From the NCBI GenBank assembly GCA_963701715.1, contig CAVPAX010000004.1, forward strand, positions 434,001-498,000: a DNA stretch of 64,000 nucleotides. The letters run 5' to 3'. The DNA is from Methylotenera_A sp963701715 (lineage in GTDB: Bacteria; Pseudomonadota; Gammaproteobacteria; Burkholderiales; Methylophilaceae). Below the pieces are notes generated by a model. That model had not been told where the DNA came from, did not search any database, and saw only the letters and a list, made by a program, of their open reading frames with translations. The translations under genes were made by a program, and so were the position numbers. Below are positions 41,913 through 50,962 of this stretch, one piece after another; the stretch's first letter is position 1, and each line of letters opens with the position of its first letter.

Positions 41913-42814
41913 ACCCCACCTACCAAAGACATAAATACGTCTTCTAAATCAGCCTCAAATAGTTGCATATCCTCAATGTGAATCTTGGCCTTACGCAATT
42001 CACTCAACACAAATTCCACTTGATTAAGTTCTGTTAGCGCGAGTGTAAAAACACCATTTTCCCCACTCTTGAGCATAGATAGCAACGTGGCGGGGAGCAC
42101 TGCATTACCCAACTTAAGCCGCAAGTTTTTACCGGCAAGTTTGTTGAGTAAGTTTGCAGTTGTGTCTAATGCCACGATTTCGCCCTGCTTCATCATCGCC
42201 ACGCGCTCACACAAGGTTTCTGCTTCCTCAAGGTAATGTGTGGTGAGAATAATCGTGTGTCCATCGCGATTAAGTTTTTTAATAAATCCCCACAACATTT
42301 GCCTCAACTCAACATCTACACCCGCCGTAGGCTCATCCAGAACAATGACAGGCGGCTTATGCGCCAGAGCCTGTGCGATTAGGGCTCGGCGCTTCATGCC
42401 TCCAGAAAGTTTACGCATATTTGTATAGGCTTTATCGGTTAAACCTAAACTTTCGATAACCTCATCTACCCATGCATCATTTTCTCGGCCACGGCCAAAA
42501 TAACCTGCTTGAAAACGTAACATTTCACGCACATTAAAAAATGGATCAAACACTAACTCTTGCGGCACCACCCCTAGTGCCATACGTGCGGTTTGATAAT
42601 CATTTACCACATCATGTCCCATCACCGAAACCTTGCCTTGCGTAGGCTTTAGCAAGCCCGCCATAATATTAATGAGGGTGGATTTCCCCGCCCCGTTCGG
42701 ACCAAGCAAGGCAAAAAACTCCCCCTGATTGATAGTTAAATCAATACCATTAAGCGCATTTAGGCTACCAAAATGCTTGTGAACTTGTTCAATTTTAATT
42801 GCTGGAACTGTCAA
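41909..42814 (-). CDS. ABC-2 type exporter ATP-binding protein (YadG-like)
   Basis: This 301-residue ATPase has Walker A GPNGAGKST, the signature LSGGMKRRALIAQAL and Walker B VIVLDEPTAGVD, followed by an accessory C-terminal region. It pairs with the permease immediately downstream (ATGA overlap). The transported compound is not known. It begins 44 bases downstream of a terminator that closes mlaB. Confidence 0.92.
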   Translation of the reverse strand: MTVPAIKIEQVHKHFGSLNALNGIDLTINQGEFFALLGPNGAGKSTLINIMAGLLKPTQGKVSVMGHDVVNDYQTARMALGVVPQELVFDPFFNVREMLRFQAGYFGRGRENDAWVDEVIESLGLTDKAYTNMRKLSGGMKRRALIAQALAHKPPVIVLDEPTAGVDVELRQMLWGFIKKLNRDGHTIILTTHYLEEAETLCERVAMMKQGEIVALDTTANLLNKLAGKNLRLKLGNAVLPATLLSMLKSGENGVFTLALTELNQVEFVLSELRKAKIHIEDMQLFEADLEDVFMSLVGGV

Positions 42815-42857
42815 GAAGCGCCCTGAAAATTTGTAATTTAGTTAAATTTAAAAACGA

Positions 42858-42880
42858 AACCCCACCTTGTGGATGGGGTT
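42858..42880 (-). terminator. Terminator after mlaB
   Basis: On the minus strand AACCCCA pairs with TGGGGTT, extended by CC/GG around a bulge, and is followed by TCGTTTTT. It separates the mla operon from the exporter genes. Confidence 0.7.
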
Positions 42881-42911
42881 AATAAAATATTTTGAACTGC
42901 TTAAGCAGGTA

Positions 42912-43193
42912 TTAATTGATTAATTCTGCCACACCATATAATTGCGTTAAGCTGATTAAATTCGCCGGCAGATTAACGAATCTTAATGTCTTATTTTCTA
43001 GCTGCGCGCGACGTTTCCACTCTAAAATTAAGCTAATTGCCGAGGTGTCAATATTATTCACTTTCGCAAAATCCACCATTAGCTCAGACTCTATTGTCAA
43101 TGCTTTACTTACTGTTAAAACAGTTTGCACCGTATCAATAATCACATCGCCATCAATGCTCCAGCGATTATCAATTTGCTTAATTTGCACCAT
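42912..43193 (-). CDS. mlaB: STAS-domain subunit MlaB of the phospholipid transporter
   Basis: This 93-residue STAS-domain protein is the last mla gene. The conserved VDTSAISLILEWKRR-type motif (here NNIDTSAISLILEW) lies at about residues 48-61. In E. coli MlaB supports assembly of the MlaFEDB inner-membrane ABC complex. It starts four bases after mlaC ends and is followed by a terminator. Confidence 0.9.
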   Translation of the reverse strand: MVQIKQIDNRWSIDGDVIIDTVQTVLTVSKALTIESELMVDFAKVNNIDTSAISLILEWKRRAQLENKTLRFVNLPANLISLTQLYGVAELIN

Positions 43194-43196
43194 TAA

Positions 43197-43823
43197 TTAA
43201 CTTTGGCTTAACGCAGTCTTAGTTTGTTCAGCTTTGTTTTTGTCAGCCAGTTTTTTAATCAAGCTGTCCAAACCATTGGTGCGAATTTCCTGTGCAAACT
43301 GACCACGGTAATTGGTTACCAGACTCACACCCTCAATCACAATATCATAAACTTTCCATGCATCAGCTTGCTTTTCAAGCGTGTAGTCTACAGCGATTGG
43401 CGGACCACCAGGTTGTATAATTTGAGTTTTTACTGACGCTATGTTCGACTCGTTTACCATACGAAACGGCTTATACTCAATGGTTTGGTTTCTATATTTA
43501 GAAAGTGCCGAGGCATAAGTGCGTATTAACAATGTACGAAACTCGGCCTGAAAAGCAGATTTCTGGTCAGGCGTAGCTCTTGTCCAGTTTTTTCCTAGCA
43601 CCATGCGTGAAACTTTCTCAAAGTTAAAGTTTGGTACAATTTTTTCTTCTGCTAAAGCAAATATTTTTTCTTGGTCACCAGCTTGAATATCCTTGTCGTT
43701 TTTAACTGTAGCCAAAACATCCTCTGCAGTTCTTTTCACAAGTTCATCAGGACCTTCCATAGCAAAGCTGGTTGCACTGAAGCAGAATAAGCACAGCACA
43801 ACAAAAATTTGTTTGATCATCAT
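43197..43823 (-). CDS. mlaC: Periplasmic phospholipid carrier MlaC
   Basis: This 208-residue protein has an N-terminal signal peptide (about 1-21) and the MlaC fold (KVSRMVLGKNWTRATPDQKSAF). MlaC shuttles phospholipids across the periplasm between the outer membrane and MlaFEDB. It sits 56 bases after mlaD and just before mlaB. Confidence 0.93.
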   Translation of the reverse strand: MMIKQIFVVLCLFCFSATSFAMEGPDELVKRTAEDVLATVKNDKDIQAGDQEKIFALAEEKIVPNFNFEKVSRMVLGKNWTRATPDQKSAFQAEFRTLLIRTYASALSKYRNQTIEYKPFRMVNESNIASVKTQIIQPGGPPIAVDYTLEKQADAWKVYDIVIEGVSLVTNYRGQFAQEIRTNGLDSLIKKLADKNKAEQTKTALSQS

Positions 43824-43879
43824 TTAATCCTTATCTCCGGACCAGATTTTTATAGTTATTAAATTCTAAAATAGTTAAA

Positions 43880-44449
43880 TTACGGCGCAACTGGACTAGC
43901 TATAGCATCCAGCGGACTTGCAGTTAACGCATCATCAGCCTGTTTGGTTGATGTCGCAGAATCCGATTTGCCCGCGGCAGGCGCATCATTAGTGCTTTCT
44001 GATGCTTTATTGAACAAAAACTGACTAATCATTTTTTCCAAGACAACCGCGTCTTGAGTTTGTGTGATTTTATCACCATTTTTCAGCATTGCTTCATCAC
44101 CACCCGCCTCTAAACCAATATACTGCTCGCCTAGTAGGCCAGCAGTATAAATATTCGCAAAAGTATCTTTAGGAAAATTATAGCGTTTATCCACACTGAG
44201 ACTTACTACTGCTTCAAAAGTTGCAGGGTCAAATTTAATATCACCCACTCGACCAACGACTACACCTGCACTTTTTACTGGCGCACGTGGTTTTAAACCG
44301 CCAATATTTTCAAAATTAGCAGTTACCGTATAGGTAATGCCAATGTTACTGGTAGTTAAATTGCCCACTTTCATAGCCAGCCCGAGTAACGCCGCTATAC
44401 CTAATGCAACGAAAATGCCTACCCATAAATCTATCGTTGTTCTTTCCAT
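43880..44449 (-). CDS. mlaD: MCE-domain subunit MlaD
   Basis: This 189-residue protein has one N-terminal helix (about 8-28) and an MCE domain with VKSAGVVVGRVGDIKFDP and LLGEQYIGLEAGG. MlaD forms a hexameric periplasmic ring on the transporter. The C-terminus is a low-complexity Ala/Ser/Asp tail. It follows mlaE after 17 bases. Confidence 0.93.
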   Translation of the reverse strand: MERTTIDLWVGIFVALGIAALLGLAMKVGNLTTSNIGITYTVTANFENIGGLKPRAPVKSAGVVVGRVGDIKFDPATFEAVVSLSVDKRYNFPKDTFANIYTAGLLGEQYIGLEAGGDEAMLKNGDKITQTQDAVVLEKMISQFLFNKASESTNDAPAAGKSDSATSTKQADDALTASPLDAIASPVAP

Positions 44450-44466
44450 TACTTACTCCCAAATAC

Positions 44467-45273
44467 TTATACGGTAAACATGAATGAAGTTAATACGAAA
44501 TCCAAGCCTAATACTGCCAGTGAAGAAGTCACCACGGTTCTGGTTGTCGCATGGCTTACACCTTCAGCTGTAGGTGGCGCATCATATCCTTCAAATAACG
44601 CAATCATGGTACAGGCAACACCAAACACCACGCTTTTAATTATGCCGTTCACGATGTCATCTTGCCAGTCCACATTAGCCTGCATTTGTGACCAAAATGC
44701 GCCACCATCCACGCCGATTAAGGGCACTGCCACTAGATAACCACCAAGAATTCCGACCATTGAAAATAGCGCCGCCAATATCGGCATTGAAATCACGCCC
44801 GCCCAAAAGCGTGGCGCTATAACGCGTGAAATCGGACTTACCGCCATCATTTCCATTGCAGAAAGCTGTTCTGTTGCCTTCATTAAGCCTATTTCTGCTG
44901 TAATCGCTGTCCCTGCGCGACCCGCAAATAATAACGCAGTGACCACTGGGCCAAGCTCCCGCACCAAAGACAATGCCACCAAAACGCCAACCGCCTCTGA
45001 TGAACCATATTTCTGCAATGTGTTATAGCCCTGCAAAGCCAACACCATACCAACAAAAAATGCAGAAACTATAATAATGATAAGCGACATCACGCCGGTG
45101 AAATACACTTCACGTATAGTTAAATGGAATCTGCGGAAACTTTCGCCAGAGGAAACCAGTGTTAACCAAAACAATCGTGCACCTGCGCCAAGCCGCCAAA
45201 TCCGCTCTGTAAACCGATGCCCTACATTACGTAAGGAACGCACTAATCCAACTATGAGATTAAACCGTATCAT
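44467..45273 (-). CDS. mlaE: Permease MlaE of the phospholipid transporter
   Basis: This 268-residue membrane protein is the permease MlaE, with about five to six helices and conserved RELGPVVTALLFAGRAGTA and GLMKATEQLSAMEMMAVSP segments. It works with MlaF, D and B to move phospholipids and maintain outer-membrane asymmetry. It overlaps mlaF by four bases. Confidence 0.94.
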   Translation of the reverse strand: MIRFNLIVGLVRSLRNVGHRFTERIWRLGAGARLFWLTLVSSGESFRRFHLTIREVYFTGVMSLIIIIVSAFFVGMVLALQGYNTLQKYGSSEAVGVLVALSLVRELGPVVTALLFAGRAGTAITAEIGLMKATEQLSAMEMMAVSPISRVIAPRFWAGVISMPILAALFSMVGILGGYLVAVPLIGVDGGAFWSQMQANVDWQDDIVNGIIKSVVFGVACTMIALFEGYDAPPTAEGVSHATTRTVVTSSLAVLGLDFVLTSFMFTV

Positions 45274-46073
45274 GCCTTAAATCCCAATAAATCCTGCGCA
45301 TAATCACCTGCTGCATAATGAAAAGGCACGGGCCCATCTTTCTCTCCATGCACAAACTGATGCACAAACGGCATGCTAGATTTACTCAAATCTTCCGGCG
45401 TACCTTCAGCGGCAACTGTACCATTCGCTACAAAATAAACGTAATCTGCAATCAGAAAAGTTTCTTTTACATCATGGGACACAATAATGGATGTGGTACC
45501 AAGCGCATCATTAAGCGTACGGATTAAATCACAAATGACACCCATCGAAATTGGATCCAGCCCAGCAAAAGGTTCATCATACATCACAATATCAGGGTCC
45601 AGGGCGATGGCGCGCGCTAACGCCACACGCCTTGCCATGCCGCCAGAAAGCTCGGTTGGCATGAGCTGATGCGCACCACGCAGGCCAACTGCATGAAGCT
45701 TCATAAGCACCAAATCATGTATCATGCTATCGGGTAATTGGGTAAGTTCCCGCATAGGGAAGGCGACGTTTTCATACACTGACAGATCGGTAAACAAAGC
45801 CCCATGCTGAAACAGCATGCCCATTTTACGGCGCAGCTGGTAAATGCCCTCGCGACTTTGTTTATGTACTACTTGATCGTCAACGCGCACTTCACCTTTA
45901 CTTGGCTTAACCTGACCGCCAATCAAGCGCAACAATGTAGTTTTTCCGCAGCCGCTGCCCCCCATAATAGCAATCACCTTGCCACGCGGAAACACCATAT
46001 TGATTCCCTGATGCAGCATGCGGCTTTTGTAGCCAAACGAGAGATTGTCGATTTCGACGATATTTTGAGTCAT
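45270..46073 (-). CDS. mlaF: ATP-binding subunit MlaF
   Basis: This 267-residue ATPase drives the transporter. Walker A GGSGCGKTTLL, signature LSGGMARRVALARA and Walker B DIVMYDEPFAGLD are all present. It is the first mla gene, downstream of a promoter at 46100-46127, and is coupled to mlaE by a four-base overlap. Confidence 0.95.
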   Translation of the reverse strand: MTQNIVEIDNLSFGYKSRMLHQGINMVFPRGKVIAIMGGSGCGKTTLLRLIGGQVKPSKGEVRVDDQVVHKQSREGIYQLRRKMGMLFQHGALFTDLSVYENVAFPMRELTQLPDSMIHDLVLMKLHAVGLRGAHQLMPTELSGGMARRVALARAIALDPDIVMYDEPFAGLDPISMGVICDLIRTLNDALGTTSIIVSHDVKETFLIADYVYFVANGTVAAEGTPEDLSKSSMPFVHQFVHGEKDGPVPFHYAAGDYAQDLLGFKA

Positions 46074-46099
46074 TTGTTATGCAATTTAAATTTGCAACT

Positions 46100-46127
46100 A
46101 TTCTAATTCAAAACGCGATTAAATCAA
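46100..46127 (-). promoter_or_regulatory. Promoter of the mla operon
   Basis: TTGATT (46127-46122), a 16-base spacer and TAGAAT (46105-46100) lie on the minus strand just before mlaF. Confidence 0.5.
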
Positions 46128-46166
46128 ACGTGTAGCTACCTACCAAATAAGGATTATCAATAAAAC

Positions 46167-46191
46167 AAAAACCCGCACTAGGCGGGTTTTT
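46167..46191 (-). terminator. Intrinsic terminator of the pilin-like gene
   Basis: AAAAACCCGC and GCGGGTTTTT form a perfect 10-base stem with a 5-base loop, 22 bases past the pilin stop. The stem ends in a T run on either strand, so it works in both directions. Confidence 0.9.
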
Positions 46192-46212
46192 ACATTAACA
46201 CTTAATTATTTA

Positions 46213-46875
46213 CTAAAAAGACATGCAAACCATGTATGGCGTAGAGTCTGCCGGGGCAGCTACACCCCCATCAGCAGCCCCGCCTTGTACCTGAACTCTC
46301 ACAGAACCTGTATTACCTACTCCGTCGTCAAGCGTAGTATCTAACTGCTTAGCAAATTTACCAAGTATGGCATCTGAGCAAACTACATACGCGCCAGATA
46401 TACCCCCTGCCGTAGGAAGTACAGTAATGTCTGCAAAGCCCGTCACGCTTTGAATTCCAATTAAGCCGCCATCCGCATTACGTGGCTGATAAGTGTTTCC
46501 TGCCGCACAGTTAACCACTGTAGAGCCAGGCGCCAAACCTGCTAAACGAACATGTTGCCAAAAAACACACGACTCGTCACCGTTAGTGACAGTATTCCAA
46601 GCACCCTGGATTACTCCATTCCCTAATGTCCCAGTCGTGGCTGCCGTCCCCCCAGTTACATGGGTCGCTGCTGCAGCATCATCTCCAGGCAACGCCTTGA
46701 ATTTATCTTGGTAACCATAGATATACACTTGCACATTCTGGAAGTCACGCGCCATATTTTTTACTTTGGCACTATTAATCAGCTCTTGCCCTCTGAGCAC
46801 ACCACCTAGCAGCAAGCCGATAATTACCAATACGATGGCCAGCTCAATTAAGGTAAAACCTGTTTGTTTTTTCAT
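46213..46875 (-). CDS. Type IV pilin-like protein (prepilin cleavage signal)
   Basis: This 220-residue protein begins MKKQTG, then FTLIELAIVLVIIGLLLGG, a classic type III prepilin signal cut after Gly and methylated at Phe by prepilin peptidase. The globular part contains LPGDDAAA and DDGVGNTGSVRVQ segments and four cysteines, two near the C-terminus. It is a stand-alone gene with a sigma54-type promoter and its own terminator. It could be a major or minor pilin or a type II secretion pseudopilin; no pilus machinery genes are nearby. Confidence 0.75.
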   Translation of the reverse strand: MKKQTGFTLIELAIVLVIIGLLLGGVLRGQELINSAKVKNMARDFQNVQVYIYGYQDKFKALPGDDAAAATHVTGGTAATTGTLGNGVIQGAWNTVTNGDESCVFWQHVRLAGLAPGSTVVNCAAGNTYQPRNADGGLIGIQSVTGFADITVLPTAGGISGAYVVCSDAILGKFAKQLDTTLDDGVGNTGSVRVQVQGGAADGGVAAPADSTPYMVCMSF

Positions 46876-46945
46876 TATTTGGTATCCTTTTACCAGTTAT
46901 TATGTGTGACATTCTTGTTTATTCGCCCACACTCAATGTAATTCA

Positions 46946-46961
46946 TGCAAATATTATGCCA
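46946..46961 (-). promoter_or_regulatory. Sigma54-type promoter of the pilin-like gene
   Basis: The minus strand reads TGGCATAATATTTGCA, a full match to TGGCAYR-N4-TTGCW with GG and GC ten bases apart. It lies about 70 bases upstream of the start codon. Major pilin genes in other proteobacteria are sigma54-dependent. Confidence 0.6.
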
Positions 46962-47134
46962 CCAGGGAAAGCCTTATTCCAAGCGGTGACCAACGATTTA
47001 AACCGATAAAAAAATAAAAAAAAATGATGAAATTTCATCGTTTATGACAAATTATTGACACACTATTTTTAGACGCTTTTTTAGATTATGCTTGAGCCTT
47101 ATTAGAGACCGTAACTAACCTTAAGTCCAAACCT
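46962..47134. other. Divergent gap between the pilin-like gene and the histidine kinase
   Basis: This stretch contains a 14-base perfect palindrome at 47026-47039 next to long A runs. There is a TTGACA at 47055-47060 on the plus strand without a clear -10 at good spacing. It probably holds the kinase promoter and perhaps activator sites for the pilin gene. No small gene is evident. Confidence 0.4.
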
Positions 47135-48871
47135 ATGTCCATACCAATGTTTAGCCACATCAAAATTAATCAATTATTAGCAGCCAACTCACATCGCGTA
47201 CTGGCACTAATGCTATTAACGCTGCATGCATTCTTAATTTGGGGCGACGGCACAACCCTACTGCAGCGTGCGTTTTTCTTGTGTCACTATGGCCTGTTTT
47301 TAATGTGGCAGCCAGTGTGGCGCAGCACGGAAAAGTTATCCATACCCGCAATCATTATATTTGTTAGTGTCGGTTTAATTGCCTTTTTTTATATCAACTG
47401 GTGGCTTACCGCCATATGGTTATCCATCTTATTTGGACTTTTAGGCGGTCGTGTGTTCTCGGACGAGTCGAAATCGAATCACATCGTTCACATCCTCGCA
47501 GCCAGCTACTTACTCTCTATGCTTTTACTATGGGTAATTCCTAAACTACTCGGGTCATCTGACGACTTAGAAGCGGCAAAATTTGTAATTCGTTACCTCA
47601 CCCCTTTGTTGCCTATCGCCATTCTATTCATTAGCACCCAAACTCCTAAAACCAGTCCGCTACCGATACTGGATTTTTTTTACACCTTGCTATTGATGCT
47701 GGTTGCATTTATTTTGGCACTTTCCAGCTACGCAATAGGCACAATACAAGCAATTAACTATATCCAAGTATTATTTATCACTATATTTGGCCTGGCATTT
47801 GGCTTGATTATTTTCAGTTTTTTCTGGAAGCCTAACACGCGATTTTCAGGTGTTGAACTTTTGATGTCGCGCTATCTGCTGAGTATCGGTATGCCGTTTG
47901 AAAAATGGGTTAAAAACATCGCTGCGATGGGTGAGATTGAATCTACTCCAAATGGCTTTATTCAAGCTGCAATGGGCGAGATGGCCAAACTGCCTTGGGT
48001 GTCGGGTGTTTCATGGATGGCCGATGAAGCGCAAGGCAGGCTGGGTGAGTCTTCCAGGCATGCCACCCAGTTTAATTTTAAAGATCTTCATATGACTATG
48101 CACTCACGCTGGCAAATTTCACCTGCGCTCTACGTGCATGTAAAACTGCTCACCCAAATTATGGGTGAATTTTACGAGGCTAAACGACGCGAAGAAACCA
48201 TGCGGCAAAACGCCTACATGCAGGCTTTCTACGAAACAGGGTCGCGCCTAACGCATGATATTAAAAATATTCTGCAATCGGTAGGGGCTTTAGTTTCGGC
48301 CGCTGAACAAGGCAATGACGCTGATTATAAAACAGATAACGAGGCACTGTTGCGGCTTATCCGCAGGCAGCTGCCAATGCTAAACCAACGCATCGCTTCT
48401 ACACTTGATAAGCTCAAAGCCCCTGGAGAGGAAAAGAAAAGACTCGAAAAAATGTCTGCCTGGTGGAAAAATCTGCAATTACGGCACCATCATGATGACA
48501 TTGAGTTTGTGGCAAACAATTTACCCAAACAAGAAATTAATGCCGAGGTGCTGGATAGCGTATTGGATAATCTGCTGAACAATGCGCTGGAAAAAACCAA
48601 GCATCAACCGGGCACTTCGATTATTGTAGAAATGCGTGACGAAGCTGAAAACGGTTTCTGTATTGATGTCTTTGATACTGGTAATGCAATGGATGCAAGG
48701 ATTGCAAACGATTTGTTCAAAAAACATATCGCTTCACATAATGGCTTGGGCGTGGGACTCTACCACGCCGCACATGATGCCAAGCAGGCTGGTTACGCCT
48801 TAAGCTTAGCAACCAATGTGAACGGTGAGGTACGCTTTAGAATTGAGCTTGCGCCCAAATCATCAAGCTGA
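47135..48871 (+). CDS. Membrane-bound sensor histidine kinase, orphan
   Basis: This 578-residue protein has eight or so N-terminal membrane helices (within about 1-235), a middle region without a domain I can name, and a kinase core. The phospho-accepting His374 lies in RLTHDIKNILQSVG. The ATPase domain shows the N box DNLLNNALEK and the G2-type HNGLGVGLYHA near residue 537. No response regulator is adjacent. The layout recalls PrsK-type kinases linked to exosortase systems, but that is only a resemblance. The divergent pilin-like gene raises the possibility that it controls sigma54-dependent pilin expression. Confidence 0.8.
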   Translation: MSIPMFSHIKINQLLAANSHRVLALMLLTLHAFLIWGDGTTLLQRAFFLCHYGLFLMWQPVWRSTEKLSIPAIIIFVSVGLIAFFYINWWLTAIWLSILFGLLGGRVFSDESKSNHIVHILAASYLLSMLLLWVIPKLLGSSDDLEAAKFVIRYLTPLLPIAILFISTQTPKTSPLPILDFFYTLLLMLVAFILALSSYAIGTIQAINYIQVLFITIFGLAFGLIIFSFFWKPNTRFSGVELLMSRYLLSIGMPFEKWVKNIAAMGEIESTPNGFIQAAMGEMAKLPWVSGVSWMADEAQGRLGESSRHATQFNFKDLHMTMHSRWQISPALYVHVKLLTQIMGEFYEAKRREETMRQNAYMQAFYETGSRLTHDIKNILQSVGALVSAAEQGNDADYKTDNEALLRLIRRQLPMLNQRIASTLDKLKAPGEEKKRLEKMSAWWKNLQLRHHHDDIEFVANNLPKQEINAEVLDSVLDNLLNNALEKTKHQPGTSIIVEMRDEAENGFCIDVFDTGNAMDARIANDLFKKHIASHNGLGVGLYHAAHDAKQAGYALSLATNVNGEVRFRIELAPKSSS

Positions 48872-48874
48872 TAA

Positions 48875-49519
48875 TTAGCGCAAACCCTGCATGTAGTCAG
48901 CAACAGCCTGCATTTCCGCATCCGACATTTTTGCTGCAATCGCCTGCATCATTGGTGCGTTTGCACGCTCACCGGTGCGGAAAGTTCTCAATTGCGCCAG
49001 CGTGTAATCTGCATGCTGGCCAGCTAAACGTGGAAATTGCTTAGGTATTCCTGCACCAGCCGCTCCATGACAAGCAGCACAAGCAGGCACATTAGTTGCA
49101 GCAATTCCACCACGATAAATTTTCTCACCAAGCGAGCCAGCACCGTTAGATTTGGCTTTACCTAAGGTTGGATTTTTTGCAGCAAAATAAGCAGCCAATT
49201 TCTGCATTTCTTCTGGTGTTAAATTAGCCACCATGCCACCCATCACAGCATTTGCGCGCGTACCATCTTTGAAGTTTGTTAATTGCTTTAGCAAATATTC
49301 CGAATACTGGCCTGCCAATTTGGGGTTCAATGTAATGACACTATTGCCATCCGGCGCATGACAGGCAGCACATACAGTCTGTACGGTCTTTTCAGTAGCG
49401 CTGGTTTCAGCAGCTGCCGGAGGTGTCTTTTCTGCCATTTTTTTATCAGTAACTTTTGTTTCCGCCAAAACTGGTGAAACCGCTAAACTTAATACCAATG
49501 CAACTAGACCGATACGCAT
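48875..49519 (-). CDS. Diheme cytochrome c4-like protein
   Basis: This 214-residue secreted protein has a signal peptide (about 1-19) and two heme c sites, CAACHAPDG and CAACHGAAG, in two similar domains with MGGMVANLT and MMQAIAAKM methionine ligands. Cytochrome c4 carries electrons from the bc1 complex to terminal oxidases, and petABC is in this window. It is convergent with the kinase, with three bases between stops. Confidence 0.9.
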   Translation of the reverse strand: MRIGLVALVLSLAVSPVLAETKVTDKKMAEKTPPAAAETSATEKTVQTVCAACHAPDGNSVITLNPKLAGQYSEYLLKQLTNFKDGTRANAVMGGMVANLTPEEMQKLAAYFAAKNPTLGKAKSNGAGSLGEKIYRGGIAATNVPACAACHGAAGAGIPKQFPRLAGQHADYTLAQLRTFRTGERANAPMMQAIAAKMSDAEMQAVADYMQGLR

Positions 49520-49623
49520 AAATACCCCGCAAGTTTATAACTATTTAATTAGCTTAATATTTTATCAAAAATTGCCTGTTCGTGATAGCATTTGCGCCTA
49601 AACCTATCGTATCAAAGTCAATA

Positions 49624-50259
49624 ATGCCTTTATTTCAGAACGCAACTTTTTTTATTTCAGCTCACCACTTACGCGATTTACCACCGGCAAGCGGCATTGA
49701 AGTTGCGTTTGCTGGACGCTCCAATGCAGGAAAATCCAGTGCGCTCAATACGCTGGCGAACCATAACCGTCTTGCATTTGTTAGCAAACAGCCAGGCCGC
49801 ACCCAGCTCATAAACTTTTTTACCTTGGGTAATGATAGACACCTGGTTGATTTGCCAGGATATGGTTATGCAAAAGTGCCAGAAGCCATGCGTGCGCACT
49901 GGCAAACTGTATTGGCACGCTATTTAAGCGAGCGATCCAGCCTAGGGGGCCTGGTACTCGTTATGGACAGCCGGCATCCACTCACACCACTAGATTGCCA
50001 AATGCTGGATTGGTTTTGTCCTAGTGGCAAACCAGTACATGTGCTGTTAACTAAATCAGATAAGCTCTCTCGCAACGAAGCCAACCAGACATTGATGAAG
50101 GTCAGAAAAGAGCTGGAAACCACATGGGGTGAAAACGTTACAGTACAACTTTTCTCTAGCTTGAAAAAACAGGGTGTGGAAGAGGCCGAGAAAGTGATTG
50201 GCGCTTGGTTATTCGCAGACAGCTTAAACTCCAGCAACTTAAATTCTAGTAAAGACTAA
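49624..50259 (+). CDS. engB: Ribosome biogenesis GTPase YsxC/EngB
   Basis: This roughly 211-residue GTPase has GRSNAGKSS, DLPGYGYA and TKSDK motifs of the EngB family, needed for large-subunit assembly. I start at MPLFQNATFF, where homologues begin; the frame is open 14 codons further from a GTG at 49582. Its 3' end overlaps the convergent trmB by 21 bases. It is divergent from the cytochrome c4 gene. Confidence 0.92.
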   Translation: MPLFQNATFFISAHHLRDLPPASGIEVAFAGRSNAGKSSALNTLANHNRLAFVSKQPGRTQLINFFTLGNDRHLVDLPGYGYAKVPEAMRAHWQTVLARYLSERSSLGGLVLVMDSRHPLTPLDCQMLDWFCPSGKPVHVLLTKSDKLSRNEANQTLMKVRKELETTWGENVTVQLFSSLKKQGVEEAEKVIGAWLFADSLNSSNLNSSKD

Positions 50260-50937
50260 ATCCCAAACACCATGCCCTAGCTTGATACCACGATTTTCAA
50301 ACTTTGTCAGCGGTCTGTAACTCGGTTTTTCAGCATATCCTTCTGTGCTATTTTGTAATTGCGGCTCTGCGGACAGCACTCCCAGCACCCATTCCGCGTA
50401 TTCTTGCCAATCGGTAGCAACATGAATGTAAGCGCCTACTTTCAACTTGGCGCATAACAGACTGATGAACTCAGCCTGAATTAAACGCCGTTTATGATGC
50501 CGTTTTTTATGCCAAGGGTCGGGAAAGAAAATATGTACGCCATCCAAACTACCATCAGCTAGCATGTGTTGTAGAACTTCCACCGCATCATGCTGAACAA
50601 TACGAATGTTAGCAAGCGCCAACTCTTCCATGTGCTTAAGCAGGCTGCCAACACCTGGCGTATGGACTTCTATCGCCAAAAAATCAGCTTCAGGCAAAGC
50701 TTTCGCAATTTGCGCAGTGGCATCACCCATGCCAAAACCAATTTCGAGGATTTTCTTACTGTCGCTACGTCCAAATAACTGGTTCAAATCAAGCGAGGTC
50801 TGGCTAAAGTCTACGCCATATTTAGGCCACCCTGTTTCCAGCGCACGCTCCTGGCCTTTAGTGAGCCTGCCCTGGCGCAATACAAAGCTGCGAATGCGGC
50901 GGTGTTGGGGTGGTAAATTTTCGTCAAGTTCTGTCAT
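50239..50937 (-). CDS. trmB: tRNA (guanine-N7-)-methyltransferase
   Basis: TrmB methylates G46 in the tRNA variable loop. The SAM site EIGFGMGDA and the FFPDPWHKKRHHKRR motif are diagnostic. I start at MTELDENLPPQHRRIRSF (50937), though an ATG three codons upstream is equally possible and the open frame continues back to 51033 inside the neighbour. Length (about 232) is normal. Convergent overlap with engB is 21 bases. Confidence 0.92.
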   Translation of the reverse strand: MTELDENLPPQHRRIRSFVLRQGRLTKGQERALETGWPKYGVDFSQTSLDLNQLFGRSDSKKILEIGFGMGDATAQIAKALPEADFLAIEVHTPGVGSLLKHMEELALANIRIVQHDAVEVLQHMLADGSLDGVHIFFPDPWHKKRHHKRRLIQAEFISLLCAKLKVGAYIHVATDWQEYAEWVLGVLSAEPQLQNSTEGYAEKPSYRPLTKFENRGIKLGHGVWDLVFTRI

Positions 50938-50962
50938 GGCGCGCATTATACTAATATTACTT

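Noticed and set aside
47055..47116. Clear sigma70 promoter for the histidine kinase
   Set aside because: TTGACA is present but no -10 at 16-18 bases is convincing; the nearest candidates need spacers of 19-21 bases.
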